From Anaspis maculata (Eukaryota; Arthropoda; Insecta; Coleoptera; Scraptiidae): a DNA stretch of 64,000 bases. Below, one piece after another: positions 21,985-36,900 of this stretch. The notes below the pieces were generated by a model. It did no database searches. It saw only the letters and a list, made by a program, of their open reading frames with translations, and was not told the origin of the DNA. The position numbers were made by a program, and so were the translations under genes. The stretch's first letter is position 1. Every line of letters begins with the position of its first letter. Where the stretch lies: contig OX421964.1 of the NCBI GenBank assembly GCA_949128115.1, positions 31,426,177 to 31,490,176 of the forward strand, in the 5' to 3' direction.

Positions 21985-24900
21985 TCATAACGTGGTGATC
22001 TGACTCAGCTCGTGCAGAGTATTCAAATCCTTGAGCAGCAAATTCAGCGTCTGCCTCGTTTTGGGGTAATTTTCGTTCTCTTCCTCAACTGAAATACCTT
22101 CTTCCAGAGCTTCGATCTGCTTCTCAAACTCATCAAGGCGTTCCTCAACTAAAGACTGGGAATGAGCAATGTGGTCCAAGAGATTCACGCGACAATCTGC
22201 CGAATCAATGGCCGCCTCGGGCTGTGGAGCTATGGGTGCCGCCGGAACGATCGCCGTTTCCTCTTTTATGTCTTCCTTGTCGGTGTTCTTGAGAATCGCC
22301 ATCAACATAGAATCTGACTGAACTTTTTCGGCTTGTTCTTCCGATTTGATATCGCGTTCTTCTTTCTTCACCTCAGTTTTCTCAGGCAGGGGCAGTTTCT
22401 CCCATGGCTTCGACCATAAATACAATTTGGGATGATTTTTGTTCCTGCAAAATCAAAACATTTATAACGGAGCGCAGCCAAAGTATATTTTATCGGTTCA
22501 CAATCTATTTGTACTCAAACTTTGTCTCAGTTGGCTTTGCAAAATCAATGTCATGGTTTTTGCTCAATAGAGTGAGTTATGGAAAAAAATGTGTTGTGTT
22601 GGTAATGAGTTGACGACTTGACGGCAGGTAGTTGTCTGCATGTGCAATTTTTAATGTGACACTTGTCACTGTGTCGAGGCGTCGCGGAAGTGAAAATTTT
22701 CGAGAATACGCGGGGAATCGTCAGTTTCCTTGAAGTACTTTGCAGTGTGGACGATAAGGGACATTGTCTCTACTGGATGGTGGGTCTTCGTCAAGACTGT
22801 TAGGTTTTTTTCGGCCACCAAGAAAATTATGCCGAAAATCCGTAATGCCGTAAAGAAATGGAATATAAAAACGCACTGCCAAAGAGGAAACTTATTCTTT
22901 AGATGAACAATATGGACAGTACTTACAGTACTATCTAGCAAGTATAATAAGCTAGAGTAGAAAGTACTCACTACTCGGTGATGTGCATCAGAAAATGGAG
23001 CCACTGGGCGGTTGGCCTTTACATCCAAGTACTGTCGATCTCCACATCATTACTGGCAAAAGACGAATAGCTTTGGCGAAGAGCTAGCGACTATTAGAGA
23101 CAATGTCCCTTATCGTCCACACCGCAAAGCACTCCAAGGAAATTGACGATTCCTCGCATATTCTCGAAAATTTTCACTTTCGCGTACATGACACCTTGAC
23201 ACGGTGACAAGTGTCACATTAAAAATTGCACATGCAAAAAACTAGCTGCCATCAAGTAGTCAACTCATCATTCGTACCAACGCAACACTTTTTTTTCAGT
23301 GAGCAACTAGACCAAAAAGAGAAAATGGGTCTAAAGCTTAGTCCGCACGGGCGGTATACCGCTGGTTTTTGGCGATATACCGCTATTTTTTTTGCCGCTG
23401 AAATCATCGTCCGCATGAGCGGCGAAAATCAGCGAATAATTAGTGTCACGTCTGTTGTTTAAAGTGTCAGATCCGGTTGTCAGTCGTTTGTCACGCGAAT
23501 TGCATGATGTAGTGTCTGGATATTCTTCAAAAAACGGGTGTTCTTCAAATCAAAGACGATGTTAATACCTACCTAATGTTATTGTGATAAATAAAAAAGC
23601 AAAATTCTCATAAGTACGTGGTCTTCTTTTGAGTAGGAAACTATCCTTTGCAATAGATACATGCTGGCGACGGGTGTCTTTCAATGATTTATGTGAGCAT
23701 GTTGAAATGATCAACTACAGAAATGAGCAGCCCGAGCCCATGAGAATCACAGTCACACCTACGACGATGACGAGTGACGACACGGTGTGGACAGTGAACC
23801 CCGCTCTCAGCCTTGCAACTAATTGAAGAGGTTTAGAAAAGGCCTCCACTGTGGAACTTCAAACTTCCATTGCGGGAAAGACGCAAACTCGGGCACAAAT
23901 ATATAAAAGAAAAATTGTGGCGTGAAACCTAGGTACATGTATTTTGATGGTACTCAAAACCGTGCACGTTTTCTTTTTTTCTTGATAATCTTGCCTCCGA
24001 CCTTGCTCTGGTGCAACTCAAGCTCATGCAGACTGCAGATGGATTCATAACTCTGAAATCAAGCTGATACGTGTCCACCGTCCAGTAGTCACGATTTTTC
24101 CTCTCTCCCTTGGACTGGTACACCCATCGGTGATCAAGTTTTTCTATTTCGTCTTGAGATAAGCACCGGGCTCCTTCCTAGCAAAACCTAACGTCACATT
24201 TTCATGCTGTGTCAATGCTGACACTTTGAAAACAGCGGTCAATCGCTAAAAGTTGGCGGGGATTCAACTTTTTGCGAATATTCGCTGAAAGTTGGACATT
24301 TTTGACAGGAAATCGATCCAGCGGTATATCGCCCGTGCGGACTAGCTTTAAGCCGTGTAATATTACGCTGCTGCCTGCTGTTCATAATCGCCTAGCAACC
24401 GGCCTGTGCAGCCAAACACATTAAGCTACTGAGCCGCTGCTAGCAGCAAGCAGCAGCTAACGGCTGATGAACCAGCGTAATGTGACCGCGGCTTTAAAAA
24501 AAGCGGAACACAGGCAAAAGGAAACCAAATCCAGAGATTAAGTACTTGCCAATTCGGCGACGATAAGTCACGAGTTCGGTGGTCCAAATAGATTCTGAAC
24601 AGCGTGCAATCATACTTACTCAGCAATTTTCAGTTTGACGCGCAGCGTGTGCACAAAATCCTTGACTTCCAGCAGGCCGCCGGAAAGATCGTGCGACTTC
24701 TTCAGTTTTTCGAATCGCTTTGAGAGCGTTTCCTCGTCTTTGGTGTGGAAACTGGCGGTGGCCAGGGTGCCCTGCTTCAGCCAGTCTTGGTCGTGGAAGT
24801 ACTTTTTCGACGGCCTGCCCTTGGGCGGGTTCTGGCATATCAGACACACGTACTTTTCCGGCACTTGACTTTCGCGTTCGATGTTGTTGCAGAACGCGTG

Positions 24901-27900
24901 CTGCCAGCACAGGCAGAGGTCGCACTGGATCATCAAACCATCCTCTTCCGGATACTGGCACGTGCAATTGATGATCTCCTCCTGCTTCATGCGGACGATT
25001 TTTATCACCTGACCTCCTTCAATTATGACGTCATTACTGATCTGTTGGAAATTTGGATATGGCTCCAGAGCTAGTGATGTATAATGATGGAGTGCTGGCG
25101 TTGGTTGTTGTGTGTCAAGTGGCGGTAGTGCTGATGTCGGTTGTAAAGGGATAGATGAAGGCAGATGTGGCGGTGTCTCGTTACCTTTTTTACAAATTTG
25201 ATTGCTTCAGAAACAGCTTCAAAACTCAAGGTTTAGGACTTTAAGACGTTCCAATCAATTTTGATTGAACGAAAGAATTAAATATAAAAATAACTTAGTT
25301 TCAATCAAATCTTCAATCAAGCAACAATAACAGAAAGATAAAGCCGTACCTTTAGGACTTCCTCCCAATGCTCCTGTGAATCCCCGCTTGCGCTTTATTC
25401 TGGCCCGGTACGACTGATGCAGTTCCGTGACGCCAGGCGTGTCTTGTACTGGAGGCCTCACCACAGGTAGCAACGTCTTAATACCAGCTCTGGGTGGAAC
25501 GACGACGGCCGAAGCTCCAGAAGGTCCACTGCTTTCAGGCTTGCTCAACAAATCCCTTAGTTTAAGATCGCTCACGCCTGCAACAGCGGCAGGACTTCGT
25601 GGATACTGCTCGATCCCCACCGGATCGCTAATGGGTTTGGTGTTGAGTAATTTGATGATTTCGGAATCCTTCCCGGTCTCCTTTCGGCTTGTTGTTAGCG
25701 TCAGCGGCGACTGCGGTTTAACCTCAGTTACAAGATCCGCTTTGACTTTGGGAGTCGACTGAGCAGACTTTACGACCGGCGGCCTCGTCGGAGTCGATTT
25801 GACGTGTGTGGGGGACTTATCAAGCGATTCCCCAACCGTTCTGGCGTACGCCAAATCGGCCACGTTCGGCGTGGAATTGAGGAACTTTGTGTACTCAGGA
25901 TGGTAATGCTTGACGTGCATCTGGGCAAGATTCTCCTTGCGGTATGTCTTTCCGCAGCCCTCGATCGGACATTGGTAGACGTCGTCGACGACCGGGATCT
26001 TTAGGTAGTTCGTATTTTCTGATGATGTAAGAATAAACAGGCGTCAAAGCTTTGAAAGGCCGTGTCGAATTAAAATTACCACTATCGAAAAATTTCGGAT
26101 GACAAGGCTTTGACGTGCAACAATAGAAGTTCTGTTGATACGTACAAGTAGGTAATTACTAATTATTGAAGTAATTTAAAGAGTTTTGTGCATGCGTGGA
26201 CATGTTTTGAATAATGAAACCTCCATGATTGAAACATATTGAATAGGAGCACGATAGGAATATCTTTCATATTTCAGTTAGTATTATAAAAGAACCATAG
26301 TGGCTTGAAATCGTGACAAAAATTAAATGCCTGGCTATTTATCTGTAGCTCTATTTTCTAGCCATTCAGACAATACAGGGTTCCACTGGGACCCCAGTGC
26401 GCACTTTCGGCTATAGTCATAGGGAGACTTGTCAGCAAGTCCTGCTATCGGTCTATGCGTGGTCTACGCTCAAGTTTTAATAATGACCATCTGTTTGAAA
26501 GTCCGACCACGACGGAGAAAAGGCAGGGTGGTATAATTGATGAAAGGTGGCTTCTTTTGTTAATAGTGAAGCTATCTAAGATAGCTGAGCTGTATCCAGA
26601 GACATGGCATTTTCAAACAGAAAAACTATATGGAAGCGGTACGCAAAAGGATACTGCATTTTGGAGTAGGGCAACGAAATTTGGCATGGGCGAACTTAAT
26701 GGCCGTTTTATGAAAATCCGCGACGCAGCAGCAGCCGCAACGCAATAAGGCGCTTGGGCGACGAATGGAAGGGACGAATGGGGGCCCTCCTAACTTCGAG
26801 ATGCGAGATGCGAGAACTTTCACAAAACGACCATTGAGTATCGTCGTATGTCACACCGGTGGACTAAGACCAGATTGACCTGAGCACTGACCCAAATTCT
26901 ACCTGAAGTAATTCTTCTCTTCCAGCGTTTATACCGGCAGACTAACGCGGCCGATCTATTTTAAAATTCAAACTGAAACTAGATAAGTTCAAAAAGTAAA
27001 TTTAAGTCAGTCCACGGCTAACTGGAGACCTGACCCATGCTACTTGGTCCCAACTTGGTCCTTGTCCGTGCTCGTTTACACCACGTGGACTAAATTTATT
27101 TGGGTGGAATTTAGTGCTTATGTCGCGGACCAAAGCCACGGTGTAAACGTAGCCATTATTGTTAGCAATAAAACCCGAAACCCAGCTATTAGTTTAGAAA
27201 GAGTTCCACGAGGCTAGTTGGGCGGACAAATGACATCAAAGCGCCGCTAACTGGGAATTTTCAAGGAATTCACAGCCAAGTTTGAGGAAAAATTTCAAGA
27301 AGCAAGGGTCTAGCGACGGCCTAGCAAACTAATAAGAAACCTTGCATTTGCGGGTTTCATATAACGACTTCGAGCATATTCTATGAACACGCGCGGTGGT
27401 GACATATCTCGGATCTATCACTGACCTTCTTCCTCCTTCGTTGTCTCCATACTCTGATCAATCACTTCCGCAACACTCGTCGAAGCCAATGGATGGTGAG
27501 AGGGTTGCGGCGCAGATCGCCGCCTCGGAGTCGAACTAGAACCTCCCTCGCCCTCCTTTCGATTTCTGTGTCTGTGTATGCTGAAGTCGAACATGGACCA
27601 GTTATACTTCAAATGCCTGTTATCTTCCAAAAACGTCTTGACCTCAGATCGCGACCTGAACCTCCGATTTTCAGGACTGTGAAATGAAGAGTTGGTCACG
27701 GCAAATTTTCGACAGAGAACAAACAATTACCTAACAATGATTGCATCCCACTTGCCGGCTGACACTCCATTGACTCTTTGGGCCAAATGTTTGGCCCAAC
27801 CTTTCGGCAGGCGCGGATCCGGTACTATTATGGACTTCCTGGTGCTACCATCAGTGCCGTCGATTTGTGATTCGACGCCCACGGGACGACCGTTCTCCCA

Positions 27901-30900
27901 CCTACTCAATACAGTGTTAATAAACAGAACTTTATTGAAAATCAATTGTATAATTACTGTGGAACCCAGGGCTCATGGATTTCTTCTTCTTTCACGACTT
28001 CAACAGGTACTTCAGGTGGTTCCTGGTGCTCGATGCGTGGTTTTTTGCCAAACAGAGCTGCCACATTCAGTTTGCGCTTCTTATCGCGACGTTCCTGCTT
28101 AGAGCTTTTGACTGGATCAAACAACGGTGCCGATTGCATGGGATGGCTGTCAGATTTGCACATTCGATGAGCTTTTAGATTTTTCACAAAGCCATCGTCG
28201 AACAGCACTTCGTACGTGTCTGCAAAATACAAGAAGAAGTATAAGATCACCTCATTATGACAACTATTGAAAATTGATGATCTATGGAGTAATGTGGAGT
28301 TAATTGAAGTTGCTAAGTTACAATCAAATCAAAGTCAACTTGATTTGGGGTGTCTTCCAGGTATATGCTTCCAGGCAAAGACTCCAAGCAGCTCCAAGAG
28401 CAGCCTAAAGTGGAGCCGATCATGAGTCAGTGAAGTTACTCAGAGCACAGCTACTAGGAGTAACGTCTTTTATTTGCCTGAAAAACGACTTTCATGACTC
28501 AATTTTTGCAGTTTCCACACGGGAATCGGTAATTCCTGATTTCATCAGAGAAATCCGCCGGTAATTCAGTGTGTACTTTTTTTCGTCAGTGAAAACACTG
28601 TTTACTTGAGCTTCGGTGCAACTTGTATTTCGGTGCGCACCTTTTGACTTGTCGCTTAATATTTCGGAGGCTGTGGTACCTATTAGTCTGGTGGATAAGC
28701 GCAAAAAAAACTATGCTTTTGTGATATAGCAAATGACTTCTGGATTCACGTTCTTGAAGGCCCGCCGATGATCACAAATTATAAATTTATATCGTATTGA
28801 AGTCCATCTTGTTACAAGCAGTCGTTTTTATGCCACTAGAGTGTTTAGAATAGAAATCAAGCATGTTGATGACCTGTTCTTAAGGACGGCGTTGAATTGG
28901 TAAAATAAGCGTTGCGAAATCAAATCAAAAAAATTATTATTTCGATTTTGGAAATGTCAATGGGGTCAAACCAAAGTACATCCTTGTAGCTTTCGAAAAA
29001 GACCAAAATGGTAAGAATCCGTCAAGGAATAAACCCACAAAGGATTGATTTCGCAACGCTTATTTTACCAATTCAACTCCGTCCTTAATGAGGCTTTTAT
29101 GTTGATTAATATTATTGCTTATAGCCCAGAAATTTTAGGTTTTAACCTCAGAAAAAAAATAGAGGAGCTGAATTTTTGCATACAGGTTCATCAACGAAAG
29201 CAGGTTATCGACGCCGAAGTCGGAAACCAGAAACCTGCCTCGTTGCGTTTTCGGCCTCACTGATGAAATGTAACAATGACTTAGCTAGACGGCGCACGTC
29301 GGGGTCGGGGAGTATTTACAGTCAGCCTTTCCAACCGTCGTTTCCATAGACTCGTTCATATAAACGTAGTAAGTTAGGTATAGACAATACAAATAGAGAA
29401 GACCATATGTTATCACCACCGTCGTCAAGGATATTGGGGCATCAAAAATCAGCCAACCTTTTTCTGAATGATGGACCCGCCTGGTTCCTACGCAACCGTG
29501 AAAATCCGTGACGAATATGGTCTTTTCTATTTGTATTGTCTATACTACTACGTTTATATGAACGAGTTAGACCGGTCTAAATGCGAACTAATGACATAAG
29601 ACCGAATGACGCTGAATCATGTAAACGGGTCCGTCTTCCTTAAAACTGATCCATCTGACTAGATTGGTTCGAATCGTTCATATAAACAGGTGGAAGGAAC
29701 CGATCCAGATAAACCGATTCAATTAGATCGGTTTCTGGAGATAGGTTCTTGCGAACATATAAACGTAGTAACTGTTACGTTTAAGGTCTATGTAAACTGC
29801 TGGACAACGAAGTTGTCGGTATCAGAAAAATGGTCCGACTTTGGAGATCAATACCTCCTGATTGCCGATTGCGATTTCCATTTTGTTTGTTGCGTTGACT
29901 AGCTCAATTTTTCCGTAACCCATCCTGTAATATTGAATGTTGAGAAAGTTTATGTAAATTTTCTACAGGGTGATACGTAAAATGGTGCAAAATTGCAACG
30001 ACTTCATCGTACCCACATTTGTCAAAAAAAAAAAATTGTATGTATTCCAATACAAAAATCATGAAGTATGGTGTCTTATCTCGAAACGGTTTTGGAATTA
30101 CCCAGATTGGAAGTCTAACATTGGAGATACAAATTTTTATGTTAAATGTTACAGATTTGCCTTGTTGGCACGCGAAATTAAGTCACTTTTGATGAATGGA
30201 TGTTGGTATTGAGCAAGATTGTTCGTACAACAGTCCAGGACAATTTGCTGTCAACACAACTTAAATATTTGGTGCGGGGCCAAGCAGGGGGCCTTTTTTG
30301 AGTGGTTGTCACTGCCTGTTTTTCGTACGTTAAATTTAGTCAGAATTTCATCAGAATTTCAGATGTGGAACATGTTCTTATTGCATGTTCAAGCCCCTGA
30401 ACATGGTACCGATGTAAAACTATAGTTTCCGAGTGAAGTAAAGCCCCCCTGGATGTTATACTTTTTGTGCTTGTGCTATGCGTGAGTCAAGCAAATCTGC
30501 AACATTCAACATAAAAATTTATATCTTTGATGTTAGACTTCCAATCTGGGTAATTCCAAAACCGTTTCGAGAATCAAAACAAGGAATCAAGGATCTAGTT
30601 ATGTTTTGACGAACAAACCAGTATGTGAACAAAACACGTAAAAATGACAGTATTTAGTGAGGTTAGTCCGGTTGACGTTGACTCCGCATGGATGAAACTT
30701 GACAGATGACAATGACACTATTGACATTTTGCCATGAACTCCTTCTACATGCAATCAACGCATCACCACACGAAAAGCCACACTGTGTATGCGATGAGTC
30801 AATAAATCCTTATCGATTTGATAACTATGTAGTTACCTGTAAGGCCTTTTCTACAGGGTGGTCCAGGTTTTAGTCGACAAACTTTGCAGGCTGATAGAGG

Positions 30901-33900
30901 ATAAAAAAAGAAGTCGACTCACCCCAAAAAGTACATATCTAAAATGCATATTAAAAAAGTTACAGGCCTTCAAAGTTGCAGAAAAAAATTGTTTTTTTCT
31001 TGATAACTTTTGAACAGCTTGACCGATTTTGCTCAAATTTTGCACATATGGTTAACCAACACGTCCTCAGTGATTTCTTGAAAAAAATTCTGTCAGAATG
31101 ACGCAGTGCCGTAGATATGGGGGGTACTAATCCTCTTACCCCCCTACTTTCTACGGCACTGGATATTTTGAACAACTGTTAAAAGTATTGAATTCGGCGT
31201 TCAATTCTGAAGAGAAAATTGGCGTATCATTGCTACATTTGGAGAAGCGGTTTCGGAGATATTTGTGTTTAAAGGTTCAAAAACACCGAATCACGCAAAT
31301 GTTTCAAAATTCGAGCAAGCTTTGATTCATTCACTTCCAATTTTTTTTTCAACGTAAAGTTCATTGATTCATAATTTAGCTCATGAGAAATTGAAAATTG
31401 ATTGTGAAAATTCATGATTTCAGTAACATGACCAATAAGAAACAATGGGCCCTTGGTTCTTGTTCTTACTAAACTTCCCAACTATCAGTAAGTGAATAGG
31501 TACCTATTGAATATTCAATGGTTACTGAAATTACGAATTTTCATACCAGTTTTCAATTTCTCATGAGCCAAATTATGGATCAATAAACTTAAAATTGAAA
31601 AAAAAGTTGAAAGTGAATGGGTCAAAGCTTGCTCGAATTTTGAAATATTTGCGTAATTCGGTGTTTTTGAACCTTTAAACACAAATAGCTCAGAAACTCC
31701 TGCTCCAAATGTAGCAATGATACGCCAGTTTTCTCTTCAAAATTGAACGCCGAATTCAATGCTTCCAACGGTTTTCCAAAATATCCAGTGGCGTAGAAAG
31801 TAGGGGGATAAGAGGGTCAGTACCCCCCCATATCTACGGCACTGCGTCATTCTGACAGAATTTTTTTCAAGAAATCACTGGGGACGTGTTTGTTAACCAT
31901 ATGTGCAAAATTTGAGCGAAATCGGTGAAGCTGTTCAAAAGTTATCAAGAAAAAAACAATTTTTTTCTGCAACTTTGAAGGCCTGTAACTCTTTTAATAT
32001 GCATTTTAGATATGTACTTTTTGGGGTGAGTCAACTTCTTTTTTTATCCTCTATCAGCCTGCAAAGTTTGTCGACAAAAACCTGGACCACCCTGTATAAC
32101 TTCCATTTTCCCCTGCTATGTAAATAACACTTCAAGGGTGTTTACGTTCTCTCTCGCACGATTTACGTCACAGCCCCATATAGCCGCAGTGTGGTACCGC
32201 GCACTCCATACTGAACGGAGTTTCCCTTGGAGATATTAGGCGCCGTTATAGCTGGACACCACCAGCTGCGCGATACGAACGCGCACGCATCTGTCTCTCT
32301 TTTCTGAAAAGGTCCATTGACCAAGCTCCAGAGATGTTCCAAGGTATGAAGCTCATTCAAAGATGTGGATAATACAGGGTGTCCGTTTTTCGAGGCTAAG
32401 CATGGATATCTCGCTTATCTTTAGAGATACAGAGTCGGTTAAATTAGAAAAAAGTTGCGAATTTTCATGACGATCAATGATCCAAAAAGATATTTGACTT
32501 GTCGGTTTTAGTTTTCGAGATATCGAGAAAAAACAGAAATTTGTAATTCTTGTTTTTATTTTTTATTTGAAAAACGGTTGAAGATAGCCTTTTCTAACTA
32601 AGACATTGTGGAGGCACTTTTCCAAGGGGAATTCAATGTTGCCAAAATCTTCATTCTAGCTTTCAAAACAACCGAGATATGACATTCAACTTTTTTTTCT
32701 CTTATGGGCGCCATATTGGATTTTGACATTTTTAAATACAATTTTTTTTTTCTGATTACAACGATGTGTCACATGCCACTGTTGAATTCATACTTTTGAG
32801 CGAAAATTTTTTTTCCATTTTTCAAAGAGTGCTTTGGAAACAAAATCAGCACCGACAATTAAAAAAAAAAGTAAATGTTGAACATTTATTCAACAGTGAC
32901 ATGTGGCTTATCGTTAAAACCAGAAGAGAATATCGTATTCAAAAATATCAAAATCCAATATGGCGCCCATTAGAGAAAAAAGTTGAATGTCGTATCTCGG
33001 TTGCTTTGAAAGCTAGAATAAAGATTTTGGCAGCTTTGGATTCCTCTTGAAAAAGTGCCATGACAATGTCTAGATTAGAAAAGGCCACCTTTAACCGTTT
33101 TTTGAAAAAAAAATGAAAAAAAAAATTCAAATTCCTGTTTTTTCACGATATCTCAAAAACTAAAATCGATACGTCAAATTTCTTTTTGGATCATTGATCG
33201 TCATGAAAATGCGCAACTTTTTCCTAATTTAACCGACTTTGTATCTCTCAAGATAAGCGAGATACCTATGCTTAGCCTCAAAAAACGGACAACCTGTATA
33301 GTGATATTGGTAATCGATTGACTGCTAACACTAAGTTTACGTTGTTCCTCATACTAGGTATGTTTTGTTTTGCAGAATGTCCGTGAAGTGAACACGATAG
33401 ACCTTTATATTAGTGCTAGCGGTAGGCAAAAAAAAAGTGGCATTTGATGATACAAGCAAGCCACTTTGCAAATTTGTTGTCTAAACCCATTAGAAAAATT
33501 TGACCCGCAGTTCCTAAAAATTCATCCCTTAGGACCCGAGATTTGAGGAGGGGGAGGGAATACTATAAAAAAATACCGAACTTTTTCATCCAAACCTGCT
33601 GAGGCGTGTTTAGTGTCAAAACTATATAACTCAAACCTCCTCGATACAATGACAACGTCAAAACTCTCGTGCGGTCACCGGAAGTCGAGTTAAGTCGTCA
33701 TCTTTGAAAATTAGAGCTGAAGGTCAAAATTACGAAGTAAGCCTCAATTACCTATATGTTGGGTATCGATTCTTAGGTTTTCGGGGTCGCTGAAAACGTA
33801 TGAAATGAAACAAAAACGATTGGGTTCACCGTTCGCCCATATGGTCTACCTATGGGCCCCGAAGTCAGGCAAGTGAGAAAAATCCTACAAATTTTCGAAA

Positions 33901-36900
33901 ATAGAAGTGAAATAATAAAGTGAAATAGCTCCAATCTGTACTTGATGATGATGCTGTACCAGCTGTTCTATGTGAAATTCATGATGTTCACCTGTGAGCT
34001 GTCAAAAATCTAAAATGGCGCCCATTTCAAACACTCGTGGGAATAATTTATCGTGATTTTCTTTAGGGAGCTCCTACGTGTCACTAGCTGAGCACATGTT
34101 GTTCATCAGTGAACAACGACTAAGAAAGTTCCTTACACTATTGGTGGTATCTTGCATCGTTCAAAAGATATCCGACGCGAAACTGTTTCGGAACCGTTTT
34201 TAGACAATAGATTGAATACTTGAATAGGAGGAAAACCTTTGCATGTAAAATTGAAATAACCGACCCCTAAACCGACCTAAATTTATTTTGTCTGTTCCAT
34301 GCAATCATGTCTTATGATGTATTTTGCCTGATTTGTCATTCCTGGTCTATGCATAGAGGGTCATAAGTCAAAGATGTCGGCCTCTGTAAGTTTAAAAATT
34401 TCATGCCAACTTTATTGTTGGATTTGGATAAATAATAAATATCTACCCTCGTATCTACCGCACCTGTACATTACTTATATATTTCTGAAGAGTTCCTCAC
34501 ATTTTTATTCCTTTAATAATTTGAGAGATATAACCAATTACCTACCTAGAGTAGATGTACGTGAAATTTTAATTGAAAAATGACACCTACATGATAAAAC
34601 TAATGAAAAAATCTTTCGCTCTGCTACCGTTTTATTCAATAATGTTGCACTGTTGCAGAAAACAGGAGGAAATAGAGTGGCGGAAAAAAGATTTAATTAC
34701 AATAAGTCTAATAAAATATCTAAAATGCAAAAGGTTACAGTACCTAAGATGTAAATCTAGTATGTCTAATATACAAGAAGTCCACAATATAAATACAAAC
34801 CACCAAACATAGGAAGGGTCACAAGTTTCCTCCTTCTTTTCAGATCCACTGGATCAGGAAATGCTTTTGACTTGAGTTTCTTCCGTTTGTGTTAAGTCCA
34901 CCAGATAAGGAGCTGCTTGCTGCTTTTTGACTCGAGTTTAGTCTTTTTGTTCAAACTTACTAAGCAAGACTTAGTCGACGACTCTAGAGTCTAGACATTA
35001 TTTAGAGGGCCTCAAAAGATGAAGGAAACCTGAATCAATCAGTAATTTTCATCTGGTGGGTCGGGAAAGAAGGAATCTGAGTCAAAAACCAACTCCTTCT
35101 GGTAGGTTTGGAAAGGAGGCAACTTGAGTCAAAAGCCAACTCCTCAACACTGGTAAGTCAAAAAAAGCAATTTGTTTATCTGGTGGATTTGAAGAAAAGG
35201 GAGGAGACTCAAAACCATTTATATTTTTGACGTTTTCTACATTGTACAGCTTGTGCTATAGATCTTTCAAATTTCAGCTCTTATGTACTGTCGATTTTTG
35301 TACTTTGGATCTTTTGTACCTAATTTAGATATTTTGCGTTTTGGATCTTTTGTATTCTAGATATTTTGTGCTTTGGATAAAATGAATTAAATCTATCGTT
35401 TGTAGATCTTCCATGTTTGAGTTTTTCCGCCCCCCTCCCCCCTCCGCTTTTGGACAAAGTTAGCATGAAATTTTCTAAACAACCCTACAGCGGCGGACAT
35501 CTTGGATTTGTGACACTCCATATATCTACCAGGAATGACAGATCACGCAATCTAAACCATAAAACATGACTACATAAAACAAAACAAATATCTCTAGGTA
35601 GGTTATTTCAATTATACATGCAAAGTTTTTCCTCCTAATCAAGTATTCAATCTATTGTTCAAAAACGGTTCCGAAACAGTTTCGCGGCGGATATCTTTTA
35701 AACGATGCAAGATACCACCAATAGCGTAAGGAACTTTCTTAGTCGTTGTTCACTGATGAACAACATGTGCTTAGCAAGTGACACGTAGGAGGTCCCTAAA
35801 GAAAATCACGATGAATTATTCCCCTGAGTGTTTGAAATAGGCGCCATTATGGATTTTTGACAGCTCACAGGTGAACATCATGAATTTCACATAGAACAGC
35901 TGGTACAGCATCATCATCAAGTACAGATTGAAGCTATTTCACTTTATTATTTCACTTCTATTTTCGAAAATTTGTAGGATTTTTCTCGCTTGCCTGACTT
36001 CTGGGCCCATAGGTAGATCATATGGGCGAACGGTGTGCCCAATCGTTTTTGTTTCATTGCATACGTTTTCAGCGACCCCGAAAACCTAAGAATCGATACC
36101 CAACATATGGGTAATTGACGCTTACTTTGTAATTTTGACCTTCAGCTCTAATTTTCAAAGATGACGACCTAACTCGACTTCCGGTGACCACACGAAAGTT
36201 TTGACATTGTCATTGTATCGAAGAGGTCTGAGTTATATAGTTTTGACACCAAACACGCCTCAGCAGGTTTGGATGAAAAAGTTTGGTATTTTTTCATAAT
36301 ATTCCCTCCCCCTCCCCAAATCTCGGGTCCTAAGGGATGAATTTTTAGGAACTGCGGGTCAAATTTTTCTAATGGGCTTAGACAACAAATATGCAAAGTG
36401 GCTTGCTTGTATCATCAAATGCCACTTTTTAGCGCACTTCTCCAAACGGGAAGGCGCTTTTGTCCTCGCTTTGTCCGTCCGTCCGTCCGTCCGACCGTCC
36501 GTCCGTCACAGCATCTAGTCCTAGACGAAAAGGTTTTTGCGAAAAATTTTTACTCCATTGGGTAGCTCATGACCTTGTATCCCGAACCAAGAAAAATCTT
36601 GACGAAATAATAATAAACAATGACAATAATAACAATTTAGTGTGACGCGGCATCGCCGTTGAATGCTGCATTTCAGAAGCCGGCCTGATCTCGAAAGTTA
36701 TCACATGCGAGGAAGTACCCGATCTTATCATTTTACCATAATACATATGCGGAGTTATATTTAGAGGATGATTTGAACTTCATTTTAATGAAAATTTCAC
36801 ATCGGTGCGAGGTGCCGATTAGTAGTTATAAATTTTTGAAAATGACTCCGAAACTACGGCTCGGCCGCAAATGATTTATTCGTTGCTTGCTGGTGCTTGA

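Noticed and set aside
25131..25200. Extending MBD-R2 exon 6 upstream to about 25206
   Set aside because: The frame stays open to an AG at about 25208, but that junction leaves the wrong phase with exon 5; the CAG ahead of 25130 fits in phase.
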